DNA from: Croceimicrobium sp963977415
GTDB lineage: Bacteria > Bacteroidota > Bacteroidia > Flavobacteriales > Schleiferiaceae
DNA: 64,000 nt
Reading direction: 5' to 3'
NCBI GenBank assembly: GCA_963977415.1
Contig: CAXBOS010000001.1
Span: 310,001-374,000 of the forward strand
This document shows, piece after piece, positions 28,001-36,113 of the stretch. The position numbers were made by a program, and so were the translations under genes. How positions within the stretch are numbered: position 1 is the stretch's first letter; every line of letters starts with the position of its first letter. The notes beneath the pieces were generated by a model. That model saw only the letters and a program-made list of their open reading frames with translations. It did no database searches and was not told the origin of the DNA.

Positions 28001-29766
28001 TCGTCGTATTCAGCGGGATTAATAAAACGCCCAGTTGAATTGTCATTTTGGAAACGTCCTCCCCAACTTGAACCAGCATTGGTACTGCGCCAGAAATTGT
28101 TATAAACGTAAGAGGTAATTTGGTAATTGGCATTGGTTTGATCAATAAAGCAATAAGCTCCATCGCCACCAGTAGCTTGGCTCGTGCTACCAAAACCAGC
28201 GGTAGTAAATTTTTGGGTGCCATTGTCTTGCGCCCCAGCGAGGGCGTAATTACTCCCCGCACTTGGGTGTAGGGCCGCTGCGTAAAACTGGGTTACATTA
28301 TAATCTTGATTGCGCGCACTAATAACATTGGCCGTTGCGGCTGTAGCTAATGAAGTCGTATAAAAAACACCACCATCGGTGCCGAAAAGCACCGTACTAG
28401 AGCTGTTGGGTTTAAATACAATCTGATGTTGATCGGCATGAACATAAGAGCAATTAAGTGCGGCTAAGTTGTTATTATTACTCCACTTAGAAATTTGACT
28501 CCAAGTACTAGCACCGTCCGTGGAACGAAATAAATTAATGCCACCCACAATAAGCGTATTGGCATTGTTGGGGTCTACCGCCATAATTAGATCGTACCAA
28601 GCTTGCCCGCGGGTAAAGTCGGTATTGGGAATGCCATTGTCAACATCGGCGGGTTCATTTCGGGTAGTCCAAGTGCTACCTTTATTGGTGCTGCGAGCAA
28701 TTTCCCCCGCTTGCCCGCCAATCTCCGTAAGGGCATAAACATAATTTGAATTATTAGGAGCGCAAGCTAGTTCTACTCTTTCGCCATTGGCAATGGTGCG
28801 AGAAACCGTCCAAGTGGTGCCATTGTCGCTGTAAAGAACTCTACCGCCACCTTGGTCGCTTAAGCCTAGAGAAGTTTCCTGCGTTCCAACCCAGATACGG
28901 TTATCAGCGGCAATTTCAATATCAGCGGCGGCATATTGCGAAGAAGTGCCCGGTATATTAGGTAGTACTTGCGACCAAGAAGTACCCCCGTTTACACTGC
29001 GGTAGAGGCCGTTTACTCCATGCCATTGTCCACGGAAATAGTTTTCACGACAAGCAGCATAAACTACACTGCTGCCGTTTTCATTGCGAACTACCAAGTC
29101 GTTGATATAATGGTAATTGGTAGTGGAACTCAACTGGGTCCAAGTTGTGCCACCATTAGTAGATTTCCAAATCCCCGCGCCACGCGAGGCACCCGCACCC
29201 CAGCCTTCGCCTGTGCCTACATAAAATATTTGACTGTTATTAGGGTCATAGGCAATCGCGGTGATGGCTAAATTATCCCATTGATTACTAACAGAAACCC
29301 AAGCGGAAGTACCAGAAGTAATGTTGTTATTATACCAAAGTCCGCCGGTAACACCGCCGGCCCAGACCTTATTACCCGAACTCGCATTGGGGTCCCACAT
29401 AATTGCACGCGTTCTACCGCCTACATTATCGGGGCCTCTTTCGGTCCAAGGACTAGCCGCTGAACCGGGAATGCTGGGGCTAAGTTGATTATTACTTTGA
29501 TCTACTATTTGGTAAACTTGCTCGAGGCGTTCAACCGCGGGTCTACCTAATATAGGGTCCATAGTAGCCAGATAATTTTGCTCCCAGGCCAAATCGGGTC
29601 GATCTTGAGGAGGATTATTTTTCCACTCGGCTTTACTTAAACGGGGTCGGTTGTTAAAAGGGTGTTCGGCTAAAAAGCTCTTATAGCTTTCTCTGCCCGA
29701 TTGAGGTTTTTTAATAGTTTGGGAAGCGGTAAGCAAAAGCAAACTGAGGAAAATAACTTTACGCAT
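25009..29766 (-). CDS. Large secreted T9SS protein: beta-propeller, PKD and Ig-like domains
   Basis: A 1585-residue protein with a signal-like N-terminus (MRKVIFLSLLLLTASQ). Residues about 100-850 are VPS10/sialidase-like propeller repeats with 'S(T)NGGTTW' Asp-box-like motifs ('GIWKSTNGGTTWTQLS', 'GLYRSVNGGTSWSQ', 'SSNGGTSWQSKEG'). Then come a PKD domain ('ADFYADPEMACLNENIQLSD'), a MAM/jelly-roll-like domain ('PFVEDFEG'), a second PKD ('SDLSTNSPTTWAW') and two near-identical Ig-like units of 90 residues ('PSYQWK(V/L)NG(L/M)NVGTNS'). It ends in a T9SS type A sorting domain ('VYPNPSRDILHISLMN'). It is surface exposed or secreted. Propeller plus PKD suggests adhesion or polymer binding; no catalytic residues are assigned. 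Confidence 0.85.
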   Translation of the reverse strand: MRKVIFLSLLLLTASQTIKKPQSGRESYKSFLAEHPFNNRPRLSKAEWKNNPPQDRPDLAWEQNYLATMDPILGRPAVERLEQVYQIVDQSNNQLSPSIPGSAASPWTERGPDNVGGRTRAIMWDPNASSGNKVWAGGVTGGLWYNNNITSGTSAWVSVSNQWDNLAITAIAYDPNNSQIFYVGTGEGWGAGASRGAGIWKSTNGGTTWTQLSSTTNYHYINDLVVRNENGSSVVYAACRENYFRGQWHGVNGLYRSVNGGTSWSQVLPNIPGTSSQYAAADIEIAADNRIWVGTQETSLGLSDQGGGRVLYSDNGTTWTVSRTIANGERVELACAPNNSNYVYALTEIGGQAGEIARSTNKGSTWTTRNEPADVDNGIPNTDFTRGQAWYDLIMAVDPNNANTLIVGGINLFRSTDGASTWSQISKWSNNNNLAALNCSYVHADQHQIVFKPNSSSTVLFGTDGGVFYTTSLATAATANVISARNQDYNVTQFYAAALHPSAGSNYALAGAQDNGTQKFTTAGFGSTSQATGGDGAYCFIDQTNANYQITSYVYNNFWRSTNAGSSWGGRFQNDNSTGRFINPAEYDDNQGILYSARTSTTVNRVTGIRTSPSISSISVSGMNSMASHLRVSPYTTTSTTFFVGTEGGDLFKVSNANSAPSSSNIGSSSFPNGHLSCVELGANENELLVTFSNYGVNSVWYSSNGGTSWQSKEGNLPDMPVRWALFNPNNRNEVILATEVGVWSTSNFNSSSPNWTASNSGLSRVRVDMLQIRDSDKTVIAATHGRGLFSSNGFSVPQVPVADFYADPEMACLNENIQLSDSSTGNPTAWQWSISPNTYSFVAGSSSSSQHPQIQLNAAGTYTVSLIVSNANGSDTLSKSSFLLGGGLGLPFVEDFEGTSSLFTVENPDNGVTWALNTIGGSSPGNTAAGIDFFNYNSAGERDGLISPPLNFSNYSSISLDFDYAYARYSSAYRDSMAIYISTDCGTTYQRIASYSSDAGVNFATVADQTSSFSPSSASDWCGNSIITNCPTINLNSYAGQSEVRIKFEAINGYGNNLYLDNINVSGIQSSNIPLADFSANDSNVCAGSTVNFSDLSTNSPTTWAWTISPAGYTYTGGTNSSSQNPQVQFNNAGSYTISLNASNSFGSTNTTKTAFIQVDATINPSVSISANASAWCAGQNAIFTASPTAGGSSPSYQWKVNGLNVGTNSASYSSTSLIQGDAISVEMTSNSICVSNPVVSSNSISVIINPPTVPSVSISTANTTLCAGSNANFSASVTSGGSSPSYQWKLNGMNVGTNSSSYANSTLNNNDQVWVEVTGSGSCASSSPGISNTLNMDIRALPVISTMSPPFAPLCLGDSLVLSATVNSNGIPGTLTSWSGNGVQNGVFYASLAGAGTHNLSIGYLYSSAPNCPVNASFQVSVDALPSPSFSRLGLVLSANQSAPNYLWLLNGTPAPGTNNQATYNLQTNGTYSLELSNTICSLESDPVDIIDLSLESLKNEWQWQVYPNPSRDILHISLMNPGQAKMEIALYDARGALLYTSHRNLNGQEVLESLSVKNFAASIYHLKVKIGDLVFDEKIRKE

Positions 29767-29873
29767 GAGAGGGGCTTAAATCGGCTCCTAAATTACTATT
29801 TCAATTTTTAGCAGATTTTTAGGCTCAAATTGAGCTTGTGAGCGATTAAATATTGACGATTTCGATAATTGGA

Positions 29874-31232
29874 CTAATCTTTAAATTGAAGCAGGAAGCT
29901 ACTACCCACCCCTTCTTGGCTTTGGACCTTTAAATCGCCGCCATGCATTTTCATAATATTTTTGGAAAGACTTAGGCCAATGCCAGAGCCGTTTTTACGA
30001 GTGCTGAAAAAAGGCACAAATATTTGATTAATTAAATCCTCTTCAATGCCTTCACCATTATCGCTTACGCGGATGACCACACCACTTTCACTTAGTTTAG
30101 CACTGAGCTCAATTTCTCCAGGGTGATTTGCAGGCATCGCCGCTAAGGCATTTTTAATCAAGTTCACTAAAACCTGTTCAATCATTTTACGATCGGCTTT
30201 TAGGGCCAGCCTTTGCTGGTCTAGCTTATAGCGGATTATACAGTTTTGTTTTTTCGCGCTGGCCTGTAAAAGACTAAGGCAATCCTCGAAAAGCGTTTTG
30301 ATGGAAATCACCTCTTTAGCCGGTGCGGGAAGCTGGGTTAATTTGCGATACTCCTCTACAAAACTGAGCATTCCTTTGCTACGTCTTACAATGGTTTTGC
30401 AGGCTTCGCGAATATCCTCCAAATCCTGCTCCTCCAAATCCGATATTTTCTTATTCTTTCCGTCATCGTTAACCAACATAGTACTTACGGTTTCGGAAAG
30501 AGAAACTACGGGCGTAACCGAGTTCATTACTTCATGTGCTAAAATGCGAATGAGTTTATGCCAGGCATCAATTTCTTTCGCTTCTACCTCTTGGTGGATG
30601 TTGCTAATGCTGATCAGGTGGAAGGTTTCATCCTTTAATTTAATATGCTGCAAATCGAGGTAGAGTTCGGTTTTTTTACCGTTGGTATTGTGTTCCCACA
30701 GTTTGCGACCGGTAAAATCGAAATTACCGATTAAGTTTTTTAATTCAGGGATACGTTCGCTAAGACGTTCCCACCTTTGAAAGGGCGGTATGTCTAAAAT
30801 TTCTTGGGCTTTCTCATTAATCAGGAAAATCTCTTTATTTCCGTTCACACCTAAAATACCAAGATTGATGTTTTTTAATATTTCTCCTAGCAGGGCTTCT
30901 TGATTATCTTGGCTGGCACGCGATGTTTTAAGCTGATTGAGTAAAAGCATAAATTCCTCTTCTAAATCGGCAAAAACGCCACCTTTGGAAGCGAGTTCGA
31001 AACGGGTACTATAGTCGCCAAACCGGGCGGCTTCTAAGAATTTTTTAGTTTCGCGAATTAATGAAGATTGGTAGCGCCAGAAATCCCATATCTGTACTAA
31101 AATAAGGAGTAGTAGCACCAATAAGGTGAAAAAGAGATTGAACTTTTGGATGAGGTAAAGCCCAAGGGTAATACTTATTATGATGCCCATCAGGCGTAAG
31201 CCAAACTGAAAAGGGTAGGATTTAAAGTTCAT
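29874..31232 (-). CDS. NtrY-like sensor histidine kinase
   Basis: A 452-residue protein. Two membrane helices (about 12-52) with almost no periplasmic loop are followed by a HAMP-like linker and a PAS domain ('ILGVNGNKEIFLINEKAQEIL'). The H-box has H233 in 'LAHEVMNSVTPVVSL' (the HExxN form of NtrY/NtrB kinases). It has N-box 'QVLVNLIKNALAAMP' and G-boxes 'VSDNGEGIEEDL' and 'GSGIGLSLSKNIMKMHGG'. The short loop implies sensing within the membrane or cytosol, as in envelope-stress sensors. Its start lies inside the end of the regulator gene (11-bp overlap), so the two are co-translated. Confidence 0.92.
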   Translation of the reverse strand: MNFKSYPFQFGLRLMGIIISITLGLYLIQKFNLFFTLLVLLLLILVQIWDFWRYQSSLIRETKKFLEAARFGDYSTRFELASKGGVFADLEEEFMLLLNQLKTSRASQDNQEALLGEILKNINLGILGVNGNKEIFLINEKAQEILDIPPFQRWERLSERIPELKNLIGNFDFTGRKLWEHNTNGKKTELYLDLQHIKLKDETFHLISISNIHQEVEAKEIDAWHKLIRILAHEVMNSVTPVVSLSETVSTMLVNDDGKNKKISDLEEQDLEDIREACKTIVRRSKGMLSFVEEYRKLTQLPAPAKEVISIKTLFEDCLSLLQASAKKQNCIIRYKLDQQRLALKADRKMIEQVLVNLIKNALAAMPANHPGEIELSAKLSESGVVIRVSDNGEGIEEDLINQIFVPFFSTRKNGSGIGLSLSKNIMKMHGGDLKVQSQEGVGSSFLLQFKD

Positions 31233-32586
31233 ACTTCTCTAATCTACGGTATAGTGCGGCACGAGTTAAACCTAGGTCTTTTGCGGCTTTAGAAATATTG
31301 CCAGCATTTTTGTCCATGGCTTTTTGCACTAAATGTTTTTCCATTTCCTCCAAGTTTAAGCCAGGGGGTACCTTGCCGTTCTGTTCCACTTTTAGTCCTA
31401 AATCTCCAGCTCGCACTTCTTTGCTGCTCGCTAAAATTACGGCGCGTTCCAAGCAATGCTCTAGCTCACGAATATTACCCGGCCAATGGTAATCGCACAG
31501 GGCGTCAATGGCGTTAAGGCTGAGCTGAAGGTCCTCTTTCAAATACTTCTTGCGAAAGCGATCAAAAAAACGTCGTGCTAAAAAGGGTATATCTTCTTTG
31601 CGCTGGCGCAGAGGCGGTACCGTAATTTCTACGGTGTTAATACGATAGAGTAAATCTTGGCGAAAGCGTTGCTCATGCACCCAATCGTGCAAAGGACTAT
31701 TGGTAGCGCAAACCAGGCGGACATCCACTTTTTTACTACTGTTCTCGCCCACGCGACGTAACTCTTTACTTTGTAAAACGTGTAATAATTTAGACTGTAA
31801 GCTAAGATCAAGATTACCAATCTCATCCAAAAACAAGGTGCCTTTATCGGCCGTTTCAAAGCGACCTGCTTTGTCATCTGAGGCATCGGTAAAAGATCCT
31901 TTTTTATGACCAAAGAGCTCACTTTCAAAAAGATTAGGTGCTACCGCACCGAGATCTACTGTAACAAAAGGGTTTTCATTGCGCTTGCTCATTCGGTGAA
32001 TGGCGAGGGATAGCACACTTTTTCCCGTACCATTTTCTCCTAAGAGTAAAATATTGGCATCGGTACTGGCTACTTTTTTTAGGGTTTCTAAAACCGACTG
32101 CATCGCGGGCGATCGGCTAAGGAGCTCTTCTTGCGCAAGCCCGGCATTATCTTCCCACTGTTTATTGCTACTGCGATAAACTTCCACTTTGGCCTTTTCT
32201 TGCGCCAAGCGTAAGGCGTTGCTTAAGGTGCTGAGCAGTTTTTCGTTGGTCCAGGGCTTTAATACAAAGTCGAAAGCTCCTTTTTTTATCGCTTTTACCG
32301 CTAGCTCCACCTCGCCATAAGCTGTCATCATTACCACTTGGGTTTGCGGACTTATTTCCAAGATATGTTTAAGCCAATACAATCCTTCGGCGCCATCATT
32401 ACGACCCTTACGAAAGTTCATGTCTAGTAAAACAAGGTCTACCTTACTTTTCGTGAGAAGCTGGTTGAGACTATTGGGATCTTCGCTGGTACTGAGCGTT
32501 TGAAAATGTTGCTTTAAAAAGAGACGTGCACTAGTTAGTACATCAGCATCATCATCAACAATAACTATGTGGGCAGGAATTTTCAC
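31222..32586 (-). CDS. Sigma-54-dependent response regulator (NtrC/ZraR type)
   Basis: A 454-residue protein. Receiver domain: 'IVDDDAD', D55 in 'VLLDMNF', K in 'VLKPW'. AAA+ domain: Walker A 'GENGTGKS'; sigma-54 contact loop 'GSFTDA' in place of GAFTGA, a variant I associate with Bacteroidota activators; Walker B 'GTLFLDEIGNL'. A Fis-type helix-turn-helix closes it ('NISKAAKDLGLTRAALYRRLEKYEL'). It is first in the leftward pair with the kinase. Two palindromic sites 19-56 bp before its ATG and a sigma-54-like promoter facing the ABC genes suggest that it activates the divergent transporter. Confidence 0.93.
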   Translation of the reverse strand: MKIPAHIVIVDDDADVLTSARLFLKQHFQTLSTSEDPNSLNQLLTKSKVDLVLLDMNFRKGRNDGAEGLYWLKHILEISPQTQVVMMTAYGEVELAVKAIKKGAFDFVLKPWTNEKLLSTLSNALRLAQEKAKVEVYRSSNKQWEDNAGLAQEELLSRSPAMQSVLETLKKVASTDANILLLGENGTGKSVLSLAIHRMSKRNENPFVTVDLGAVAPNLFESELFGHKKGSFTDASDDKAGRFETADKGTLFLDEIGNLDLSLQSKLLHVLQSKELRRVGENSSKKVDVRLVCATNSPLHDWVHEQRFRQDLLYRINTVEITVPPLRQRKEDIPFLARRFFDRFRKKYLKEDLQLSLNAIDALCDYHWPGNIRELEHCLERAVILASSKEVRAGDLGLKVEQNGKVPPGLNLEEMEKHLVQKAMDKNAGNISKAAKDLGLTRAALYRRLEKYEL

Positions 32587-32604
32587 TTAACGAAAGTACT
32601 TCTC

Positions 32605-32642
32605 TGTTCGAATACGAACAAGGTGTTGTTCATTTTCGAACA
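32605..32642. promoter_or_regulatory. Two enhancer-type palindromes for the sigma-54 activator
   Basis: Site 1 at 32605-32620 is TGTTCG-AATA-CGAACA. Site 2 at 32627-32642 is TGTTCA-TTTT-CGAACA. Their centres are 22 bp apart, about two helical turns, so two dimers would sit on one face. TTCTCTGTTCGAA and TTCGAACAGAGAA form a larger inverted repeat around both. They lie about 80-115 bp upstream of the predicted start from the sigma-54-like promoter, the usual enhancer distance. Confidence 0.75.
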
Positions 32643-32695
32643 GAGAAATAAAATGTCATTTAGTTATTTAAATGAAAATCAAATATTTAGACTTG

Positions 32696-32710
32696 TGGCA
32701 TAGCCTTCGC
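32696..32710 (+). promoter_or_regulatory. Sigma-54-like promoter facing the ABC transporter
   Basis: TGGCAT-AGCCT-TCGC has GG and GC exactly 10 bp apart, as in TGGCAC-N5-TTGC; one T of TTGC is C. The predicted start is near 32721, leaving a leader of about 270 bases to the ATG at 32995. Confidence 0.6.
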
Positions 32711-32747
32711 CTATTCATATCATGAAAACTAAAACGTAAAAATTTTT

Positions 32748-32905
32748 AAAAACCTCGGGAGCTGCCTGCAGCAACGTTCTTTACATCGGGCTTTAATTGC
32801 AAAATTGAATTTGGTTGTTTAATTAGTTCAAGTAGCAGAATTTAGGGTTAAATCGGTTATCCTCCTTGCAATTAAATCTCAGCCCGAGGTTTTTAATTTT
32901 TTACA
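32748..32905 (+). promoter_or_regulatory. Foldable leader with terminator-like end
   Basis: AAAAACCTCGGG (32748-32759) pairs perfectly with CCCGAGGTTTTT (32883-32894), which is followed by AATTTTTT. Inside, TTTAATTGCAA (32792-32802) pairs with TTGCAATTAAA (32866-32876). GGGC at 32788-32791 competes for the same GCCC as the outer stem. This could be an attenuator or switch in the transporter mRNA, or the relic of an inverted-repeat element. Confidence 0.5.
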
Positions 32906-32994
32906 TGCATCTCTTATCCGAGCATCTTTAATTCCAAAATGTATTTATCTTCGGATTTCTTGTAATTTCACCCCTCTGTTTACAAACCTTTTTT

Positions 32995-33684
32995 ATGATT
33001 AAGCTTCATAATCTTACCAAGATATACCAGGCGCAAGGCGTTGAAACTCGCGCGCTCAGTGAAGTTGATTTAAGGGTTAAAAAAGGCGAATTCGTTTCTA
33101 TTATGGGCCCTTCGGGTTGCGGTAAAACGACACTACTAAATATTATTGGTTTATTAGACTCCTATAATGAGGGTCTGTTTGTTTTTGATGACGCTAATGT
33201 TTCTGAACTTACTGAACGCCAAAAACTCAAGTTGAGAAAAGAGAAAATTGGCTTTGTCTTCCAAAATTTTAATCTAATCGATGATCTTACGGTAAGTGAA
33301 AATATCGAGTTACCTCTGCACTATTTGGGGTATTCGGTGCAAGATCGCCGTCAGCGTGTATTGGAGGTTTTAGAGATGGTAGGCATGGGGCATCGTCGCG
33401 ATTTTTTTCCTTACCAATTAAGTGGTGGACAACAACAGAAAGTAGCGGTGGGTCGCGCAATTATCGCTAAGCCAAGTCTAATTTTAGCGGATGAGCCCAC
33501 CGGAAACCTCGATTCTACCCAAGGCAATGAAATAATGGAAATGCTCAGTCGCCTAAACGATGAAGGCACCACCTTAATAATGGTTACCCATAGCAGTCAC
33601 GATGCTTCTTATTCTCAGCGCATTGTGCGTATAATGGATGGGCAGGTTGTCTCGGAAAAGAAGGTACTGCATGCCCAGTTCTAA
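32995..33684 (+). CDS. ABC transporter ATP-binding protein (LolD/MacB type)
   Basis: A 229-residue ATPase. It has Walker A 'GPSGCGKTT' (about 38-46), the Q-loop in 'GFVFQNFNLIDDLTV', signature 'LSGGQQQKVAVGRA', Walker B 'LILADEPTGNLD' and the H-loop 'MVTHS'. It is of the MacB/LolD/FtsE class that powers FtsX-like permeases for lipoprotein or peptide export and not for solute uptake. It overlaps the permease gene by 14 bp. Transcription is probably sigma-54 dependent through the divergent regulator pair. Confidence 0.93.
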   Translation: MIKLHNLTKIYQAQGVETRALSEVDLRVKKGEFVSIMGPSGCGKTTLLNIIGLLDSYNEGLFVFDDANVSELTERQKLKLRKEKIGFVFQNFNLIDDLTVSENIELPLHYLGYSVQDRRQRVLEVLEMVGMGHRRDFFPYQLSGGQQQKVAVGRAIIAKPSLILADEPTGNLDSTQGNEIMEMLSRLNDEGTTLIMVTHSSHDASYSQRIVRIMDGQVVSEKKVLHAQF

Positions 33685-36085
33685 GTTTAGATTTGCCCTG
33701 CGCAGCCTATATCGGCAAAAGCTTTATACCCTATTAAATTTGGGTGGACTGGCCATTGGCTTGGCCGTAGCCATTACCGTAAGCATCTATCTTAATGCAG
33801 AGTTTAACTTCGATAAGCATTGGCCAAACTATGAAAATATTTATCGGGTAAATTCTTCTTTTCAACTTAATGGTACCGAAGAAGAATACGGTGGTTCAGG
33901 TGCGGGCCTAGCAAGTTTAATGAAGGAATTTTATCCAGAGGTAGAAGAAGCCACTCATTTCTTTTCTTTCGAAAACTCCGTGTACTTCCACAGCGATAGC
34001 GTAAAAGGTTATGAAAATGAATTGTTGGTAGCTGATGCCAATTTTTTTAAGGTTTTTAATTGTCATTTTCTGGAAGGTGAAGTAGATTCTAGTCTTACTG
34101 CCGAACGAAGCATAGTAATCTCCGAGTCTTTCGCCCGCAAGTATTTTGGGAACAAGTCCGCTTTAGGGCAAACGCTCAATACCAGTAATTTTGAATATCA
34201 AGTTAGGGGTGTTTTTGAGGATATCCCCGACAATACGCATCATAATTTTAATGCGGTTATTTCCGAGCCTCGCGTAGCGAGCGACACTCTATCATTGGCC
34301 GTTTCCCTCTGGCAGGTTAGTCACTATACTTTTCTTAAAGTCCCATCTGCCCTTGAGGCGCAAAATGTTGAAGCCAATTTTGATCAATTTTTTAATCGCT
34401 ACATGGCAGGTATGGCCGATGCCGTGCAGGCCGAGTATCGTGTGAAATTGCAGCAAATAAGTGATATCCATTTTAATACAAATCCTGGTTTCGACGCTAT
34501 CGGGGGGAGCTTGATTTACGTGTATGGCTTTGCCGGAATTGGACTATTAGTGCTTGTTTTAGCAATTATAAATTATGTAAATATGGCTACGGCCCGCAGC
34601 TTACGCCGTATTCGGGAGGCAGCGATGCGCAAGGTTTTAGGCGCAAGTGAAGGCGATATCCAGCTCATGATTTTGGTGGAGTCTACTATTCTTACGTTGC
34701 TGGCCTTGCTTTTAGCTTTTGCCTTAGTAGAGATTGGTACCAAAGTTTTACCACTTACTAATGCCATTGATAAAGATTTGCAGCTAAACTTTAAACGTGA
34801 TGCGTATTTATGGTGGCTGCCTTTGGTACTTTCAATTTTTGTGGGAATAATTAGTGGATTATATCCGGCACTAAGCCTTTCTAAGGTTTCCCCGCTCGAT
34901 GCTTTTAGCAATAAAAAGGGTCTGCAAAGGCAGAACAATATTCCCCGGAAATTATTGGTGGGCTTTCAGGTAGCAGTTTCGGTAACGGTGGTAATTACCG
35001 CTTTTTTCATGTATCAGCAGATGGATTTTATTAAGAATCGTAATCTGGGTTTCAACCCCAACGATGTGATTTTAATAACGGCACAAGACACCAATTCGGT
35101 GATGCACTTACAGGAAATTCGCGATAACATTGCCCAAAGTGACTACGTAGAATCGGTGGCCATGGGCGCTAGCGTTACTGGTAGAGGGGCTTATCGTGGA
35201 ATTTTTGAAGCCGAAACAGAGGCCAATAAAGGCTTTCAAAGACATTCCCTTGATTTTTTACGAGTAAGCAGAGACTACCTTAAAACCATGCAAATTGATC
35301 TACTGCAAGGGCGTTCTTTCCTTATGGAAGATGAGCAGGACTCAAGTTTTAACTATGCCATTGTTAATCAGTCTTTAGTAGAGTTTATGGGCTGGGAGCA
35401 ACCCATCGGTAAGAAGCTTAATACTAGTTTTAACGAAAGGGGAGAAGCCATGCTAAATGCGGTGGTGGTTGGTGTGGCTGAAGATTTTAATGCGCATTCG
35501 CTTCATACCAAAGTGGCGCCACTAGTTTTACTTTTAAGTAAAGAAAGGTCGCGCGTACTGCACGTAAAAGTATACCCTAACAATATTTATGTGGCTTTAG
35601 ACGATTTAGAACGACGCTGGACTAGCATGGTTCCCAATGCTCCTTTTCAGTTTTCCTTCTTAAGTCGCGATCTTTTGGAACTATACACGGAAGAAATGCG
35701 ACAGTCGCGCTTGATTCTTTATCTCACTATTATCGCCATCTTTATTAGTATTCTAGGCTTTGTGGGCTTGGCTTCTTTTACCACCGGCCTGCGTACCCGC
35801 GAAATTGGCATTCGCCGTTTACTAGGTGCAGGCCGCCTGCAAATGGTAAATATCGTGTTTAAGGAATTACTGTGGGTGATGCTTGTTGGCGTCCTGATAG
35901 CGGTACCACTGGCCATATATATTACCCAATTGTGGTTGGCGAATTTTGCCTTTCAAACCGAAATTAAGGCGCCGGTAATTGTGGGTACCGCAGTAATTAC
36001 CTTGCTAATCGGTTATGGTATTGTTGCCCTGCATTCTTTGGCTATCGCCAAGAAGAATAGCGTAGATTCTTGGCGTGGTGCTTAA
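33671..36085 (+). CDS. ABC transporter permease (FtsX/MacB family)
   Basis: An 804-residue protein. 'FRFALRSLYRQKLYTLLNLGGLAIGLAVAI' forms helix 1. A MacB-type periplasmic domain follows (about 50-270), then three helices, a second repeat starting 'NNIPRKLLVGFQVAVSVTVVIT', a second periplasmic domain, and C-terminal helices with 'LRTREIGIRRLLGAG'. This duplicated FtsX layout is the usual Bacteroidota form. I start at ATG 33671 (MPSSKFRFALRSL); an in-frame ATG at 33638 would add 11 basic residues not typical of the family. The substrate is unknown; efflux or envelope repair is likely given the kinase and sigma-54 control. Confidence 0.9.
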   Translation: MPSSKFRFALRSLYRQKLYTLLNLGGLAIGLAVAITVSIYLNAEFNFDKHWPNYENIYRVNSSFQLNGTEEEYGGSGAGLASLMKEFYPEVEEATHFFSFENSVYFHSDSVKGYENELLVADANFFKVFNCHFLEGEVDSSLTAERSIVISESFARKYFGNKSALGQTLNTSNFEYQVRGVFEDIPDNTHHNFNAVISEPRVASDTLSLAVSLWQVSHYTFLKVPSALEAQNVEANFDQFFNRYMAGMADAVQAEYRVKLQQISDIHFNTNPGFDAIGGSLIYVYGFAGIGLLVLVLAIINYVNMATARSLRRIREAAMRKVLGASEGDIQLMILVESTILTLLALLLAFALVEIGTKVLPLTNAIDKDLQLNFKRDAYLWWLPLVLSIFVGIISGLYPALSLSKVSPLDAFSNKKGLQRQNNIPRKLLVGFQVAVSVTVVITAFFMYQQMDFIKNRNLGFNPNDVILITAQDTNSVMHLQEIRDNIAQSDYVESVAMGASVTGRGAYRGIFEAETEANKGFQRHSLDFLRVSRDYLKTMQIDLLQGRSFLMEDEQDSSFNYAIVNQSLVEFMGWEQPIGKKLNTSFNERGEAMLNAVVVGVAEDFNAHSLHTKVAPLVLLLSKERSRVLHVKVYPNNIYVALDDLERRWTSMVPNAPFQFSFLSRDLLELYTEEMRQSRLILYLTIIAIFISILGFVGLASFTTGLRTREIGIRRLLGAGRLQMVNIVFKELLWVMLVGVLIAVPLAIYITQLWLANFAFQTEIKAPVIVGTAVITLLIGYGIVALHSLAIAKKNSVDSWRGA

Positions 36086-36113
36086 TAAGAGGAAAATAGC
36101 AGTACTTAAGAGC

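Noticed and set aside
25529..29463. Many open frames antisense to or overlapping the 1585-residue T9SS gene
   Set aside because: They follow the biased, repeat-rich composition of that gene, have no signal or family motifs, and the main frame is clearly coding.
32761..32880. Other sigma-54-like matches (GGGCTTTAATTGC, GGTTATCCTCCTTGC)
   Set aside because: Spacing between GG and GC is off by one in each; only 32696-32710 has the exact 10 bp.
33638..33670. Upstream ATG for the ABC permease
   Set aside because: It adds 11 basic residues not seen at the family N-terminus; ATG 33671 fits better.
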